This document shows, in pieces, positions 52,320 to 61,614 of a stretch of 64,000 nt of DNA. Position 1 is the stretch's first letter. Every line of letters starts with the position of its first letter. Source of the DNA: Pannonibacter tanglangensis (lineage in GTDB: Bacteria; Pseudomonadota; Alphaproteobacteria; Rhizobiales; Stappiaceae). The notes beneath the pieces were generated by a model. That model searched no databases. It was not told the origin of the DNA and worked only from the letters and a program-made list of their open reading frames with translations. The DNA is taken from NCBI RefSeq assembly GCF_009915685.1, contig NZ_JAABLP010000001.1; one strand, 5' to 3'. Position numbers and translations under genes: made by a program.

Positions 52320-53087
52320 TCAGGCGTCGGCCTGCTCGTCGAGAGCCGGCTCGACCGGAGCCTGCTCGGAGGCACCGACGTCCATGCCCATGTTGCCCTG
52401 GGCGCGCGAGATGCCGTCGATGGCGGCGCGGGCGATCAGGTCGCAGTAGAGCTGGATGGCGCGGCCGGCGTCATCGTTGCCCGGAACCGGATAGGTGATG
52501 CCTTCCGGCGAGCAGTTCGAATCGAGGATCGCGGCAACCGGAATGCCCAGACGACGGGCTTCCTGGATGGCGATCGCCTCGCGGTTGGTGTCGATCACGA
52601 AGATCAGGTCCGGCAGGCCGCCCATGTCCTTGATACCGCCCAGGTTCCGCTCGAGCTTCTCGCGCTCGCGGTCCATGAACAGCTTTTCCTTCTTGGTCAG
52701 GCCGGAGGTGTCGGTCGACAGGACCTCTTCCAGCTTGCGCAGACGCTGGATCGAGCCGGAAATGGTCTTCCAGTTGGTCAGCATGCCGCCGAGCCAGCGG
52801 GCGTTGACGAAGTACTGCGCGGAGTTGCGCGCGGACTCGGCAACGGCTTCCTGGGCCTGACGCTTGGTGCCGACGAGCAGCACGCGCCCGCCGTTGGCGA
52901 CGGTGTCGCTGACAGCCTTCAGCGCCTGATGCAGCAGCGGAACGGTCTGGGCGAGGTCGATGATGTGGATGTCGTTGCGAACGCCGAAGATGTACGGCGC
53001 CATGCGCGGGTTCCAGCGGTGCTTCTGGTGACCGAAGTGAACGCCTGCTTCCAGCAGCTGACGCATGGTGAAATCGGGCAATGCCAT
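52320..53087 (-). CDS. rpsB: 30S ribosomal protein S2
   Basis: Ribosomal protein of 255 residues. It begins MALPDFTMRQLLEAGVHFGH. Conserved blocks are HRWNPRMAPYIFGVRND, VLLVGTKRQAQEAVAESA and WLGGMLTNWKTISGSI, with LPDLIFVIDTNREAIAIQEA later. The acidic C-terminal extension (EQAPVEPALDEQADA) is usual in alphaproteobacteria. The frame is open upstream to 53243 but the ribosomal start is at 53087. Promoter candidate at 53215-53243. Confidence 0.97.
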   Translation of the reverse strand: MALPDFTMRQLLEAGVHFGHQKHRWNPRMAPYIFGVRNDIHIIDLAQTVPLLHQALKAVSDTVANGGRVLLVGTKRQAQEAVAESARNSAQYFVNARWLGGMLTNWKTISGSIQRLRKLEEVLSTDTSGLTKKEKLFMDREREKLERNLGGIKDMGGLPDLIFVIDTNREAIAIQEARRLGIPVAAILDSNCSPEGITYPVPGNDDAGRAIQLYCDLIARAAIDGISRAQGNMGMDVGASEQAPVEPALDEQADA

Positions 53088-53214
53088 GGCCCTGAACTCC
53101 TGATTTTTCCGGTTGTAACCTCCACGGGGAGTGCACCGGCAGCGCAGGGGCTGCAGCGGACACCGGAACGGGTCCGGACAAGCCGGATCCTTCCCCCGTG
53201 TGTGGAATGGGCGC

Positions 53215-53243
53215 CTTATAGGCGTGAGCCCCCGGAAAGACAA
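53215..53243 (-). promoter_or_regulatory. Candidate sigma-70-type promoter for rpsB-tsf
   Basis: On the minus strand TTGTCT and TATAAG are separated by exactly 17 bp, giving a leader of about 120 nt before rpsB. The leader length would suit the S2 autoregulatory leader known in other bacteria. Placement and spacing are seen; activity is inferred. Confidence 0.55.
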
Positions 53244-53454
53244 GCCCCAATGCGACGTGTGAAAAAGTCAAGTCCGCGCCAGCGGCCCGCTGGTCGCAGC
53301 ACGAGGCCGCAAGCGCGAAATGGACGGCCCGGGTCCACCGACCCCGGCCTTCAGATCCAGATCCGTACCCCCGGCCCCCTCATCCCAGACTTGTTGGATG
53401 GCGCTTGTTGGAGAGGGCTCGTCAACCGAGGCGCGTCGACTCACGTCCGGCCAT
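53244..53454. other. dnaE-rpsB intergenic remainder
   Basis: About 210 bp between the dnaE stop and the rpsB promoter. I see no gene and no clear intrinsic terminator for dnaE. Confidence 0.35.
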
Positions 53455-56400
53455 TCAGGCGAGCTGCACGTCCGTGACGCCGGGCACGGACTTCAGCGCG
53501 CCGGCGATCTCGGGCGAGAGACGGTACTTGCCCGGCAGACGCACTTCCACCTCGCGCCGGCCCTCGTCGAGCAGGACGACCACATTGACCTCGCCCTCCC
53601 CCTTCACGGAGAGATGCCGCGCGAGGCTCTTCATCGGCCGGGCATCGCGCAGGAACACCCGCAGGCTTTTCTGCACCCGGGCGGCCATCGTCTCAATCGG
53701 GTCGATCTGCTCGATGCGCAGCGACGGCTCGTCGTCGCGCATGTCGGCGCTGACCAGCACCACCATCGACTTGCCCACCTCGATCAGGTCCCGGAACTGG
53801 GCAAGCTTCTCGGAAAAGAGCAGCGCCTCGAACTGGCCGGACGAATCGGAGAAGCGGACGATCCCCATGCGGTTGCCCGACTTGGTCTTGCGCTCCTGCT
53901 TGGAAATCACAGTTCCGGCAAGGCGGCCGGCGGAAGCCCCCCGCTTCACCGCCTCGGCGAACTGGGACCAGAGCTGCACGCGCATGCGCTCCAGCAGAGG
54001 CTGGTACTCGTCCAGCGGATGGGACGACAGGTAGAAGCCGATCGCCTGGTGTTCACGCTGCAGCCGCTCGGCCGGCAGCCAGGGCTGGACCTCGGCCAGC
54101 TGCAGCTCCTCGCCTGCCCCGCCGCCGCCGCCGAACATGTCGTTCTGGCCCATGCTGGCGTTGGCCTCGGTGCGCTGTGCCATGCCCATGATCCGGTCGA
54201 GCCCCTCGAACACCCGGGCGCGGTTCTGCTCGATACAGTCGAACGCACCGGCGTTGACGAGGCTTTCCAGCACACGCTTGTTGAGGAACTTCGGCGAGAT
54301 GCGCGAGGCGAAGTCGCCAAGACTGCGGAAGGGACGATCGGCGCGCACGTCGACGATGTGCTGGATCGCCTGCTCGCCCGCGCCCTTGATCGCGCCCATG
54401 GCATAGACGATGCGGCCGTCATCGACATCGAAGGGGACCATGGAGCGGTTGATCGAGGGCGGCAGCACCTCGACACCCATGCGGCGGGCCTCCTGGCGGA
54501 AATCGCCCAGCTTGTCGGTGTTGCCGAGATCGAGCGTCATCGAGGCGGCGAGGAACTCCACCGGGTGGTTCGCCTTCAGCCAGGCGGTGTGATAGGAGAC
54601 GAGCGCGTAGGCGGCCGCGTGCGACTTGTTGAAGCCGTAGTTGGCGAACTTGGCCACCAGGTCGAAGATCGTGCCGGCCTGCTCCCGGTCGACACCCCGC
54701 TCCACCGCGCCGTCGACGAAGCGGGCGCGCTGCACCTCCATCTCCGACGCGATCTTCTTGCCCATGGCGCGGCGCAGAAGGTCGGCCTCGCCGAGCGAAT
54801 AGCCCGACAGGACCTGCGCGATCTGCATCACCTGTTCCTGGTAGACGATGATGCCGTTGGTTTCCTTCAGGATCGGCTCGAGCAGCGGATGCAGGTAGTC
54901 GGGCTCCTGCTCGCCATGCTTGACGGCGTTGTAGACGGGAATGTTCTCCATCGGACCGGGCCGGTAGAGCGCCACCAGCGCGACGATGTCCTCGAAGCGG
55001 TCGGGCTTCATGCCGGCAATGGCGCGCCGCATGCCCTGGCTTTCCAGCTGGAACACGCCGACGGTCTCGCCGGCAGCCAGCAGCCGGTAGGTCTTCGGGT
55101 CATCGAGGGGCACCGAGGCCATGTCGACATGCACCCCCTTGCGCGCGATCAGCTTCACCGCGGTGTCGATGACCGTGAGCGTCTTCAGGCCGAGGAAGTC
55201 AAACTTCACCAGGCCCGCCTCCTCCACCATCTTCATGTTGAACTGCGCCACCGGCATGTCGGAGCGCGGATCGCGGTAGAGGGGCACGAGCTGTTCGAGC
55301 GGCCGGTCGCCGATGACCACGCCGGCGGCGTGGGTGGAGGCATGACGGTAGAGCCCCTCGAGCTTCTGCGCCATGGTGAGCAGCCGGTCGACGATCTCCT
55401 CCTCGCGTGCGGCCTCGCGCAGGCGCGGCTCCTCGGCAATCGCCTGGGCCAGCGTCACCGGGTTGGCCGGGTTCGCCGGCACCAGCTTGCACAGGCGGTC
55501 GACCTGGCCATAGGGCATCTGCAGCACGCGCCCGACATCGCGCAGCACCGCGCGGGCCTGCAGCGACCCGAAGGTGATGATCTGGGCCACCTGGCTGCGG
55601 CCGTATTTCTCCTGGACGTAGCGGATGACCTCTTCGCGCCGGTTCTGGCAGAAGTCGATGTCGAAGTCCGGCATCGACACGCGCTCGGGATTGAGGAAGC
55701 GCTCGAACAGCAGCGAGAAGCGCATCGGGTCGAGGTCGGTGATGGTCAGGGCCCAGGCCACCACGGAGCCGGCGCCCGACCCGCGCCCGGGGCCCACGGG
55801 AATGTCATGCGCCTTGGCCCACTTGATGAAGTCGGCCACGATCAGGAAGTAGCCGGGGAACTTCATGCGCTCGATGACCGACAGCTCGAATTCGAGCCGG
55901 TCCCAGTAGTCCTGCTCCGTCAGTCCGGGTGCCAGACCATGCACCTCGAGCCGCTTGGCCAGACCCTCGCGGGCCTGACGCTTGAGCTCGTCCGCCTCGG
56001 CCTTCTCCGCCTCCTCCGGATCGGCGTCGGCACCGGCAAAGCGCGGCAGGATCGGGTTGCGCTTCAGCGGGCGATAATGACAGCGCTGCGCGATCTCGAC
56101 GGTCGCGGCGGTCGCCTCGGGCAGGTCGGCGAACAGCGCCTGCATTTCCGCGCGTGACTTGAAGTAATGCTCGGCCGTCAGCTTGCGGCGGTCATCGTCG
56201 ATCAGCACGCGCCCTTCGGAGATGGCGATGAGCGCGTCATGCGCCTCATAGTCCTCACGCTTGGGGAAGAAGGCCTCGTTGGTGGCGACGAGCGGCAGGC
56301 CCTTGTCATAGGCAAGATCGAGAAAACCGGCCTCGGTCTTGCGTTCCGCCGCCATGCCGTGGCGCTGCAGCTCCACATAGCAGCGATCCCGGAAGGACAG

Positions 56401-56898
56401 GGCCAGCCGGTCGAGCCGGGCGGCCGCCAGCTTGCGGTTGCCGGCCAGCAGCGCCTTTCCGACCGGCCCGTGGATGCCGCCGGTGAGCAGGATCAGACCG
56501 TCGGTGCGGGCCTCCAGCAGCGACAGCGGCACATGCGCCCGCTGGCCGGTCGGCGTGTCGAGGAAGGCGCGGCTGGTGAGGTCCATCAGGTTCATGTAGC
56601 CGTCGGCCGTGGCCGCCAGCACGATGACATCGCTCAGGGCCGGTTCCCCGCGCCGGTCGTCGGCCGGCTCGTCACCAAAGGCAACGGCAAGCTGACAGCC
56701 GATGATCGGCTGGATGCCGACCCCCCAGGCCTTGCCGGCAAACTCCTGGGCACCGAACAGGTTGCCGGTGTCGGTGATGGCCAGCGCCGGCTGGTCATCG
56801 GCCTTGGCCAGATCCAGAAGCTTCTTGATCGGCAGCGCGCCCTCGAGCAGCGACAGGGCCGAATGGACACGCAGATGGACAAACCCGACAGACGACAT
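53455..56898 (-). CDS. dnaE: DNA polymerase III alpha subunit (replicative DnaE)
   Basis: Replicative polymerase of 1147 residues, DnaE1 length. The PHP domain at the N terminus starts FVHLRVHSALSLLEGALPIK. The palm has the catalytic acidic motif MPDFDIDFCQNRREEVI, preceded by VGPGRGSGAGSVVAWAL. Fingers and the tandem helix-hairpin-helix follow (ASTHAAGVVIGDRPLEQL and GYSLGEADLLRRAMGKKI). The C-terminal OB-fold includes AGTVISKQERKTKSG. It is not an error-prone DnaE2 by length and context. MSSVGFVHLRV at 56898 is the start. Confidence 0.97.
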   Translation of the reverse strand: MSSVGFVHLRVHSALSLLEGALPIKKLLDLAKADDQPALAITDTGNLFGAQEFAGKAWGVGIQPIIGCQLAVAFGDEPADDRRGEPALSDVIVLAATADGYMNLMDLTSRAFLDTPTGQRAHVPLSLLEARTDGLILLTGGIHGPVGKALLAGNRKLAAARLDRLALSFRDRCYVELQRHGMAAERKTEAGFLDLAYDKGLPLVATNEAFFPKREDYEAHDALIAISEGRVLIDDDRRKLTAEHYFKSRAEMQALFADLPEATAATVEIAQRCHYRPLKRNPILPRFAGADADPEEAEKAEADELKRQAREGLAKRLEVHGLAPGLTEQDYWDRLEFELSVIERMKFPGYFLIVADFIKWAKAHDIPVGPGRGSGAGSVVAWALTITDLDPMRFSLLFERFLNPERVSMPDFDIDFCQNRREEVIRYVQEKYGRSQVAQIITFGSLQARAVLRDVGRVLQMPYGQVDRLCKLVPANPANPVTLAQAIAEEPRLREAAREEEIVDRLLTMAQKLEGLYRHASTHAAGVVIGDRPLEQLVPLYRDPRSDMPVAQFNMKMVEEAGLVKFDFLGLKTLTVIDTAVKLIARKGVHVDMASVPLDDPKTYRLLAAGETVGVFQLESQGMRRAIAGMKPDRFEDIVALVALYRPGPMENIPVYNAVKHGEQEPDYLHPLLEPILKETNGIIVYQEQVMQIAQVLSGYSLGEADLLRRAMGKKIASEMEVQRARFVDGAVERGVDREQAGTIFDLVAKFANYGFNKSHAAAYALVSYHTAWLKANHPVEFLAASMTLDLGNTDKLGDFRQEARRMGVEVLPPSINRSMVPFDVDDGRIVYAMGAIKGAGEQAIQHIVDVRADRPFRSLGDFASRISPKFLNKRVLESLVNAGAFDCIEQNRARVFEGLDRIMGMAQRTEANASMGQNDMFGGGGGAGEELQLAEVQPWLPAERLQREHQAIGFYLSSHPLDEYQPLLERMRVQLWSQFAEAVKRGASAGRLAGTVISKQERKTKSGNRMGIVRFSDSSGQFEALLFSEKLAQFRDLIEVGKSMVVLVSADMRDDEPSLRIEQIDPIETMAARVQKSLRVFLRDARPMKSLARHLSVKGEGEVNVVVLLDEGRREVEVRLPGKYRLSPEIAGALKSVPGVTDVQLA

Positions 56899-57125
56899 GA
56901 CCAGCTTCCCAGATTGCGGCGGAGCGCCGGCGGGCACGACGGTGCGGCCCGGTGAGCCGGCCCTGCCCCGCCAGCGGATCCCCGCCATTCTGCCTTCGCC
57001 GTCCGTCCTGCCCGCCCATCCAGCCTGCCCGTCCAGCCTGCCCGGCCCGTGCCTTGCCTGCCCCGATCATCGGATGCGGCTGGCGAGGAGCGACCGGCCG
57101 GAAACGACCGGCCTGGAAAGGCTCA

Positions 57126-57200
57126 CCGTGCAAGACTTACCGTGCAAGCCTTACCCTGCAAGCCAAGCCCGGAAAGCTTGCCAGGACAGCCTGGCCGGGA
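57126..57200. repeat. Degenerate 15-bp tandem array, 5 units
   Basis: CCGTGCAAGACTTAC, CGTGCAAGCCTTACC and CTGCAAGCCAAGCCC are followed by two more diverged 15-bp units. Intergenic, upstream of dnaE. The TGCAAG core resembles the array at 29128-29217. Confidence 0.7.
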
Positions 57201-57380
57201 GCGAGGCGGCCGCGGAGCCGGAGGTGAACGGCGACGGACTGCAGGCGCAAGACACCCCTGCCCGCCCGAAGGCATCCTCTGCTGCAGAAAAGACCGGAAC
57301 GCCGACCAAAAGTCGAGGGATCCGGACAGGTGCGACGCCGTGATCCTCAGGTAATGATGCCGCGCCGCCGGAGCGCGCCC

Positions 57381-57403
57381 GGATCGGTGTCTGGCACCGA
57401 TCC
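57381..57403 (-). terminator. Hairpin downstream of the small membrane-protein gene
   Basis: Perfect 9-bp stem GGATCGGTG / CACCGATCC with a TCTGG loop, 45 bp past the stop of the 57449-57547 gene. There is no T-run, so termination is uncertain; it may instead protect a short mRNA. Confidence 0.4.
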
Positions 57404-57448
57404 TGAGGTCATGCGGGGAGCGAACCGGGATCAGCCCGGGTCGGAGGC

Positions 57449-57547
57449 CTATTGCAGCGAGAACAGGACCTCGCCCCAGACGGCGATGGTGGCGGCAAAC
57501 ACGACGAGCGAACCGAAAGCGGCGATATCACGGGCCAGGAAGGTCAT
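57449..57547 (-). CDS. 32-residue single-span membrane protein under SOS-box control (candidate)
   Basis: Tiny gene with ATG at 57547, TAG at 57449-57451, and a strong ribosome site GAGAGGAG 6 nt upstream. The product starts MTFLARDIAAF. It has one hydrophobic span (about residues 9-29, with FGSLVVFAATIAVWGEVLF) and ends SLQ. Arg6 precedes the span, and a Glu lies within its last turn. A LexA box overlaps the probable promoter (CTTGCG-N16-AACAAT, minus strand) about 86-100 bp upstream, and a second lies at 57708. The leader can form a GGGGCC / GGCCCC hairpin (57603-57618). By analogy, SOS-induced small membrane proteins include Caulobacter SidA (divisome inhibitor) and E. coli TisB (toxin). 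Homology is not claimed. Confidence 0.62.
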   Translation of the reverse strand: MTFLARDIAAFGSLVVFAATIAVWGEVLFSLQ

Positions 57548-57632
57548 GGCATGCTCCTCTCTTTGGAACCGGCAGACGCGCTGCCCGAAGGTTCTGGGGC
57601 TCGGGGCCGTCCGGCCCCTTGAAAGAGAGATT

Positions 57633-57647
57633 GTTCCCTTTTTGTTC
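57633..57647. promoter_or_regulatory. SOS (LexA) box overlapping the small-gene promoter
   Basis: GTTC-CCTTTTT-GTTC on the plus strand, reading GAAC-N7-GAAC toward the small gene, the same orientation as the lexA box relative to lexA. It lies between the -35-like CTTGCG and the -10-like AACAAT. Confidence 0.75.
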
Positions 57648-57707
57648 CTTTCGCAAGCCCGAAACGCACCAGGGCTCCCGCAGACCCTGTTCTTCACACG
57701 GGAGGGT

Positions 57708-57722
57708 GAACAAAGAGTGAAC
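57708..57722. promoter_or_regulatory. Second SOS (LexA) box, 61 bp further upstream
   Basis: GAAC-AAAGAGT-GAAC on the plus strand. Two such 8-base matches within 90 bp of intergenic DNA are unlikely by chance: about one to two are expected in the whole 64 kb at this base composition. It could strengthen repression or serve an unseen plus-strand transcript. Confidence 0.65.
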
Positions 57723-58096
57723 TTGGATCTTGCGGCGTTTACGAAGGGGGACCCGGACCCGCTGTCGCCCGACGCTGACCCCGCCTGCGCCGAGGCCTTG
57801 CCTCGCGTGCTCGCCATGGACCGGGACCCGCGAAACGCGGCAGGGACAATGCAGCAGGGAAAACGTTGCCGGGGGAAACGTTGCTAGGGGAAACGCCGGC
57901 CGGAGACCGAGAGCCGGGGCGCAGACGGCCCTCGGCACGGCGGGAGCAGTCAGCGCTGCTCCCGGGTCGGCAAGGGCGCAGGCCGGAGCCGGCGCGCCCC
58001 TGCCCTCCGCCACCCGGCCACGACGCCGCCGCCCGGACGTCGAGGACCAGACAGAGACAGACGGGGGAAACAGACGGCGGAAGCCGACGGCGAGGA
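57723..58096. other. Spacer between the SOS region and lolD
   Basis: About 370 bp of GC-rich sequence with one short array (57857-57901) and no supported gene. No clear lolD terminator seen. Confidence 0.35.
57857..57901. repeat. 15-bp tandem array, 3 units
   Basis: GGGAAAACGTTGCCG, GGGGAAACGTTGCTA and GGGGAAACGCCGGCC follow exactly end to end. Intergenic, between the SOS boxes and lolD. Confidence 0.75.
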
Positions 58097-58777
<681 letters not shown>

Positions 58778-58816
58778 GGACGGGGTCTCTCCTGGGGATC
58801 CGGCGCCTGTCATGGG

Positions 58817-60163
58817 TTACTCGTACCGCAGCGCTTCGACCGGATCGAGGCGCGCGGCGCGCCAGGCCGGATAGAGCGTCGCCAGCAGCGACAGGACCAG
58901 CGCCATCACCAGCACCATGATCGTCTCGCCCTGGTCCATCTCGGCCGGCATCCGCGACAGGAAATAGAGCGTCGGATCAAACAGCTGCGTGCTGGTCAGC
59001 CACGAGATGAACTGGCGGATGCTCTCGATGTTGAGGCAGACGACGAGGCCGAGCAGGAAGCCGGCCAGGGTGCCGATCACGCCGATGCTGGCACCGGTGA
59101 TGACGAAGACGCGCATCACCGATCCGCGCGTCGCCCCCATGGTGCGCAGGATGGCGATGTCCCGCCCCTTGTCCTTCACCAGCATGGTCAGACCCGAGAT
59201 GATGTTGAGCGCTGCCACCAGCACGATGAGGGTGAGGATGAGGAACATCACGTTGCGCTCGACCTCGAGCGCCGAGAAGAAGGTCATGTTGCGCTGGCGC
59301 CAGTCGCTGACGAAGGCCGGACGGCCCGCGCCCTCCTCGACGGCGGCCTTGTAGTCGCCGACCTTGTCGGGATCGTCGGTGTAGACCTCGACCCCGGTCG
59401 CCTTGCCGTCCATCCGGAAGAAGCCCTGCGCCTCGGGCAAGGTCATGAAGGCAATCGTGCCGTCATACTCCGACATGCCGATCTCGAAGATCGCGGTGAC
59501 GGGATAGGACTTGGTGCGCGGGGTGACGCCCATCGGCGTCACGGCCCCGCGCGGGGAAATGACGGTGATGTTGTCGCCGACCTGGAGGCCGAGCTGCTGG
59601 GCCATGCGCGTGCCGATCGCCAGACCGCCGGCCGTGTCGAAACCGTCGAGCGTGCCCTGCCGGATGTTGCCGGCGACCAGCGGCAGGCGCTTCAGATCGG
59701 CTTCGTAGAGGCCGCGCACGAGCGCCCCGAGGTTGCCCGCCGGCCCGGACACGAGCGCCTGGCCCTCGACGAAGGGAATGGCTGCGATAACCCCGGACAC
59801 GCCCTGCAGGCGGGAGGCGACCGCGTCATAGTCGGTGAGCGGCTGGTCGATGGGCTGGACCAGCATGTGGCCGTTGATGCCGAGGATCTTGCCGAGAAGC
59901 TCGCTGCGGAAGCCGTTCATCACCGCCATGACGATGACCAGGGTGGCCACGCCCAGCATGATGCCGACGAAGGAGAAGCCGGCGATGACCGAAATGAAGC
60001 TGTCCCTGCGGCGGGAGCGCAGGTAGCGCCCCGCGATCATCCACTCGTAGGCGGCAAAGGGACGGACCTTCGCGGCAGCGGCGGGGGCGCCCGTGTTGCC
60101 GGACTTTTCCGCAGAACCGGTGCTGGACCCGCTGGACTTCGACGACGTGGTGCTTTCGCTCAT
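58817..60163 (-). CDS. lolE: Lipoprotein-releasing system permease LolC/LolE family
   Basis: Permease of 448 residues in the MacB/FtsX family. First span: RRRDSFISVIAGFSFVGIML, after a Ser/Thr/Gly-rich N-terminal tail of about 50 residues. A large periplasmic domain (about 80-300) and three C-terminal spans follow, beginning VMFLILTLIVLVAALNIISG and ending YPAWRAARLDPVEALRYE. Only one Lol permease gene is present, so it probably works as a homodimer (as in LolF-type systems). LolC versus LolE cannot be told apart here. Confidence 0.93.
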   Translation of the reverse strand: MSESTTSSKSSGSSTGSAEKSGNTGAPAAAAKVRPFAAYEWMIAGRYLRSRRRDSFISVIAGFSFVGIMLGVATLVIVMAVMNGFRSELLGKILGINGHMLVQPIDQPLTDYDAVASRLQGVSGVIAAIPFVEGQALVSGPAGNLGALVRGLYEADLKRLPLVAGNIRQGTLDGFDTAGGLAIGTRMAQQLGLQVGDNITVISPRGAVTPMGVTPRTKSYPVTAIFEIGMSEYDGTIAFMTLPEAQGFFRMDGKATGVEVYTDDPDKVGDYKAAVEEGAGRPAFVSDWRQRNMTFFSALEVERNVMFLILTLIVLVAALNIISGLTMLVKDKGRDIAILRTMGATRGSVMRVFVITGASIGVIGTLAGFLLGLVVCLNIESIRQFISWLTSTQLFDPTLYFLSRMPAEMDQGETIMVLVMALVLSLLATLYPAWRAARLDPVEALRYE

Positions 60164-60285
60164 GATCTGCCTTGGGGGTGGAGCGGCCCGACCGCGCTTG
60201 GCGCGGCTCACGGCGAGGGTGGCCGCACCCGCAGCGACTGCGGATGCGGACGGCGAATCCCCTGTTTCAGGATCCGCGACGCGGA

Positions 60286-61614
60286 TCAGCTGGTCAATGC
60301 GCCAAGGATCCTGTTGAACGCGGCTTCAACCGAAAGTGTCTCGCGGGCGCCGGTCGCGCGTTCCTTGACCTCGACCACGCCGTCCTTCAGGCCGCGCGGG
60401 CCTGCGATCAGCTGGAACGGCAGGCCGATCAGGTCCATGGTCGCAAACTTGGCGCCGGCGCGGGTGTCGGCATCGTCGTAGAGCACGTCGATCCCGGCGC
60501 TCTCGAACCGCTGGTAGAGCGCCTCGCAGGTCTGGTCGGTTTCCGCGTCGCCGGGCTTCAGGTTGATCAGGCCGACATGGAACGGGGCCACCGACGCCGG
60601 CCAGATGATGCCTTCCTCGTCATGGCTCGCCTCGATCAGCGCCCCCATCAGCCGCGACACGCCAACGCCGTAGGAGCCCATGTGGACGAGCGTCTCGACG
60701 CCATCCGAGGTCATGACCTTGGCGCCCATCGGCTCGGAGTACTTGGTGCCGAAATAGAAGATGTGGCCGACCTCGATGCCGCGCGCCGCCACGCGGGACG
60801 CCTCCGGCAGGGCATTGAAGGCCGCCTCGTCGTGCATCTCCTCGGTCGCCGCGTAGGGCGTGGTCCAGCTTTCGACGATCGGGGTCAGGTCGGAGGCGAA
60901 ATCCGTGTCGAGGCCCGGCGTCGGCATGTCGAGCAGCTGCTTGTCGCAGAAGACGGCACTCTCGCCGGTCGAGGCGAGGATGATGAACTCGTGGCTCATG
61001 TCGCCGCCGATCGGGCCGGTGTCGGCGCGCATCGGGATCGCCTTCAGGCCCATGCGGGCAAAGGTGCGCAGATAGGCGACGAACATCCGGTTGTAGGCGT
61101 GGCGGGCGGCTTCCTTGTCGACGTCGAAGGAATAGGCATCCTTCATGAGGAACTCGCGGCCGCGCATGATGCCGAAGCGGGGACGCACCTCGTCACGGAA
61201 CTTCCACTGGATGTGGTAGAGGTTCAGCGGCAGATCCTTGTAGGAGCGCACGTAGGAGCGGAAGATCTCGGTGATCATCTCCTCGTTGGTCGGGCCGAAC
61301 AGCATCTCGCGCTCGTGGCGGTCGGTGATGCGCAGCATCTCCTTGCCATAGGCGTCATAGCGTCCGCTTTCGCGCCACAGGTCCGCCGACTGGATCGTCG
61401 GCATCAGCAGCTGGATCGCGCCGGCCCGGTTCTGCTCTTCCTCGACGATCTTCTCGATCTTGCGCAGCACCCGGAAGCCCAGCGGCAGCCAGGAGTAGAT
61501 CCCGGCCGACTGCTGCCGGATCATGCCGGCCCGCAGCATCAGGCGATGCGAGACGATTTCGGCTTCCTTGGGCGTTTCCTTCAGGATGGGCAGAAAAAAG
61601 CGGGACAGTCGCAT
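60286..61614 (-). CDS. proS: Prolyl-tRNA synthetase, short alphaproteobacterial type
   Basis: Class II synthetase of 442 residues, lacking the large insertion editing domain of E. coli ProRS (about 570 residues). Motif 1 region: MLRAGMIRQQSAGIYSWLPL. Motif 2 region: QWKFRDEVRPRFGIMRGREF. Motif 3 region: HMGSYGVGVSRLMGALIE. The C-terminal anticodon-binding domain is present. MRLSRFFLPIL at 61614 matches the usual start. Mischarged Ala-tRNA(Pro) would need a separate editing protein, not seen in this window. Confidence 0.96.
   Translation of the reverse strand: MRLSRFFLPILKETPKEAEIVSHRLMLRAGMIRQQSAGIYSWLPLGFRVLRKIEKIVEEEQNRAGAIQLLMPTIQSADLWRESGRYDAYGKEMLRITDRHEREMLFGPTNEEMITEIFRSYVRSYKDLPLNLYHIQWKFRDEVRPRFGIMRGREFLMKDAYSFDVDKEAARHAYNRMFVAYLRTFARMGLKAIPMRADTGPIGGDMSHEFIILASTGESAVFCDKQLLDMPTPGLDTDFASDLTPIVESWTTPYAATEEMHDEAAFNALPEASRVAARGIEVGHIFYFGTKYSEPMGAKVMTSDGVETLVHMGSYGVGVSRLMGALIEASHDEEGIIWPASVAPFHVGLINLKPGDAETDQTCEALYQRFESAGIDVLYDDADTRAGAKFATMDLIGLPFQLIAGPRGLKDGVVEVKERATGARETLSVEAAFNRILGALTS

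Larger units (their letters stand above)
56899..57448. other. Gene-free spacer upstream of dnaE
   Basis: 550 bp without a supported gene. The dnaE-proximal part is GC-rich with short CCAGCCTGCCCG repeats near 57015-57045. The middle holds a 15-bp array at 57126-57200. The distal end carries the hairpin at 57381-57403 beyond the small membrane-protein gene. A dnaE promoter must lie here, but I cannot place it. Confidence 0.4.

Noticed and set aside
57866..58096. Long plus-strand frame starting within the repeat array and running opposite lolD and lolE.
   Set aside because: Shadow of the lolD/lolE codons. No ribosome site and low-complexity start.
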